64,000 nt of DNA from Fistularia commersonii (taxonomy: Eukaryota; Chordata; Actinopteri; Syngnathiformes; Fistulariidae), in the NCBI GenBank assembly GCA_037954325.1, contig JBBMNZ010000019.1, forward strand, positions 14,114,501 through 14,178,500, given 5' to 3'. The translations under genes were made by a program, and so were the position numbers. Shown here in pieces: positions 62,285 through 64,000 of this stretch. The first letter of the stretch is position 1; each line of letters begins with the position of its first letter. The notes under the pieces are model-generated. The model saw only the letters and a program-made list of their open reading frames with translations, was not told the DNA's origin and did not search any database.

Positions 62285-62530
62285 TTTTTTGACTACAGGA
62301 CAAACCCTGGAGAACCAAGAGGAACCCCAAGCAGAGACAGAGAAGATGGCGACTTCACACAGAAAGCCCTCTCTATGGGAATCCAATCAGGGACTTTCTT
62401 GCGTTGAGGCAGAAGCGCTAACGACTGCAACCTACACATGTATGTTTTAATTTTATCATCATATCAGTGTTCCAGGTTGTTTTCACCAGGAACCTTCTTG
62501 CTGTGAGGAGGACGTGCTGACCACCTCTGA
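62285..62530 (-). mobile_element. Main SINE, head half plus duplicate head end
   Basis: GGGAATCCAATCAGGGACTT and GGCAGAAGCGCTAACGACTG, then a second head piece AGGAACCTTCTTGCTGTGAG at 62488. Confidence 0.7.
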
Positions 62531-62679
62531 GGATCTTCACCCAGAACCAGGTTCTCCTGCTGCAACTCTGATGGCCAGCAGATCAACCCTGACCTTCAGC
62601 AGAGGTGATAAGAGTCACTGCCGACCCAACAGAACGTCTAAAAACAAGAGTCAGATGACAAGAGGGCTATTTCTAACCT

Positions 62680-62684
<5 letters not shown>

Positions 62685-62711
<27 letters not shown>

Positions 62712-62990
62712 TTAAACAAACAGGCACATCAGTTGCACACAGCTATGTGTGTCAGTATATTACCATTTATTATTTGCATCTGAACTCTGACCTCAACCCT
62801 AGCCTTTCCACCCCTCACCCTCAGCCAAAGATCACCTCGGTTCACCTCCGACCTGGAGATCCAGCCCAGGACCTCACAGATGACAAAAAAAGGATCAAAC
62901 AAAATGACCCCTAAGAGCAGCGTATAAATATAAAAGACTTATCACACACACTCTCTCTCTTTCTCTCACACACACACACACACACACACC
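62685..62990 (+). repeat. CA arrays
   Basis: CA at 62687-62711; CT then CA at 62947-62990. Confidence 0.85.
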
Positions 62991-63199
62991 AATTTAAGTG
63001 AATGTATAGATATACAATGAACAGTCTAGTAGTTACAGTCACTAAACGTGATTATTCTTCAATCCCAACATTAAGTCAGATTTCTCATACATTTATATAT
63101 ATTTATATTCAGCCATATTTGATAAATAAAAATATATATAAACAGTATGACTTACATCCCCGCAACCCTGCGTGAGATAAAGAATATTTTAAGTAAAGA

Positions 63200-63325
63200 G
63201 TTACTAATGAATATATAAATATATGAATATATGAATATATATATATATATATATACACTGGGAGTACAGGGTTACAAATGCATTTATATATACACGCATA
63301 TATGCATATATATATATATATACAT
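63200..63325 (+). repeat. TATA-rich microsatellites
   Basis: ATGAATATAT units running into (AT)n at 63208-63254 and again at 63300-63323. Confidence 0.9.
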
Positions 63326-63368
63326 TGTAAGCCTTTACTTAAAATGCATTATCTCTCAGCCTTATCGA

Positions 63369-63466
63369 CTAATTATGTAACCCCTTGCAGTTCGACCCCC
63401 ACAGTGCACTGTACCGTGAGGTCACCACAGTCCGCCGAGACGGCACAGGCTGGGTTACATAATTAG
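63369..63466. promoter_or_regulatory. Candidate regulatory element: perfect 15-bp inverted repeat with TAATTA cores
   Basis: CTAATTATGTAACCC (63369-63383) and its exact reverse complement GGGTTACATAATTAG (63452-63466) enclose a 68-bp GC-balanced spacer. TAATTA is a homeodomain core site. The flanks to about 63555 are non-repetitive with further TAATTA sites. It lies in intron 1 or the 5' flank of fgf11. Function is inferred. Confidence 0.4.
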
Positions 63467-64000
63467 GACCCCATGTCCTCGGGCAGCCTCTCCCTAATTA
63501 ACGGCATCAATGAAATAGCGAATTCCATTCAGAGATAGCGGAGCAGAAATGCATTAACACAAAATCCACATTAGAGGTTGATGATGTATGTACGCAAAAA
63601 TGATACTGAGAGAGTCAGAGTTTGGAGTTTCACCTGTAGGTTTGAAATGAGGACACAGGCTATTTCCCCCGGTTGCAAAATTATGGTGCAATAGTGAGCT
63701 CCTGCAGCCGTTAGACTCGCTGGAGAATATAAGCATGTTTGAAGTTATATTTTGTTTGCTTACATCACCTCCCTTTATTTGCAAAAAAATAAAGAACCTT
63801 GGAAATCTGTTGACCGCTGTCTTTTGGGTCCCCGGGTAGAACCGATTCACACAACGGCTGCGGAGGGGTCCAAGTATGGATTGTCATGACATGATCCCGA
63901 CTGAGCACCTACAAGAAAACAAAAAAAAGATCGATTCCACCAAATCCAGATCAACACCTTTGAGAATGGGGATGATTTTATCTACCTGGTAGCCTCAAAA

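Overview
This window is nuclear genomic DNA from a bony fish, almost certainly a teleost. It has no bacterial features. What it has is spliced vertebrate genes with GT-AG introns, long CA/TG microsatellites, and fish-type retrotransposons and DNA transposon relics. Most open frames here come from microsatellite (His-Thr or Val-Cys repeats) or repeat sequence and are not genes. The species cannot be named from the sequence.

Two real protein-coding genes are present, both on the minus strand and both cut by the window edges. (1) A muscle nicotinic acetylcholine receptor beta subunit gene (chrnb1 or a close teleost paralogue): exons 1-9 lie between 12739 and 1373, and the last coding exons (MA helix, M4, C-terminus) lie beyond the left edge. 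(2) An intracellular fibroblast growth factor homologous factor, best matched to FGF11: exons 2-5 lie between 56931 and the stop codon at 23938. Its first exon was not found and is probably beyond the right edge or in an unrecognised form. The order FGF11 then CHRNB1, same strand, matches the mammalian arrangement (human 17p13.1). Here the two coding regions are about 11 kb apart.

Layout (reading + coordinates): 1-1372, chrnb1 intron/3' side with a decayed Tigger-like element; 1373-12739, chrnb1 exons 9 to 1; 12740-23937, intergenic region with a LINE fragment, a clean hAT MITE and large microsatellites; 23938-25729, FGF11 exons 5 and 4; 25730-47629, FGF11 intron 3 (about 21.9 kb) with an RTE/Rex3-like LINE, a second RTE-like LINE bounded by a 17-bp target duplication, and Tigger relics; 47630-47733, exon 3; 47734-56820, intron 2; 56821-56931, exon 2; 56932-64000, intron 1 or 5' flank with a compound minisatellite, a SINE-derived tandem array, a Harbinger-like relic and a perfect homeobox-type inverted repeat.

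The dominant repeat is a tRNA-derived-looking SINE with about 30 recognisable copies or pieces, roughly one per 2 kb. Its 3' tail resembles the end of the RTE/Rex3-like LINE at 29 kb. In several places an internal 35-50 bp segment of this SINE has expanded into tandem arrays. Three families of Tigger/pogo-like nonautonomous elements occur as pairs, and several keep traces of the CENP-B-type DNA-binding domain. Nested insertions with readable target sites give a partial chronology. Long CA/UG repeats lie within 20 nt of four splice sites of the two genes, which may affect splicing.
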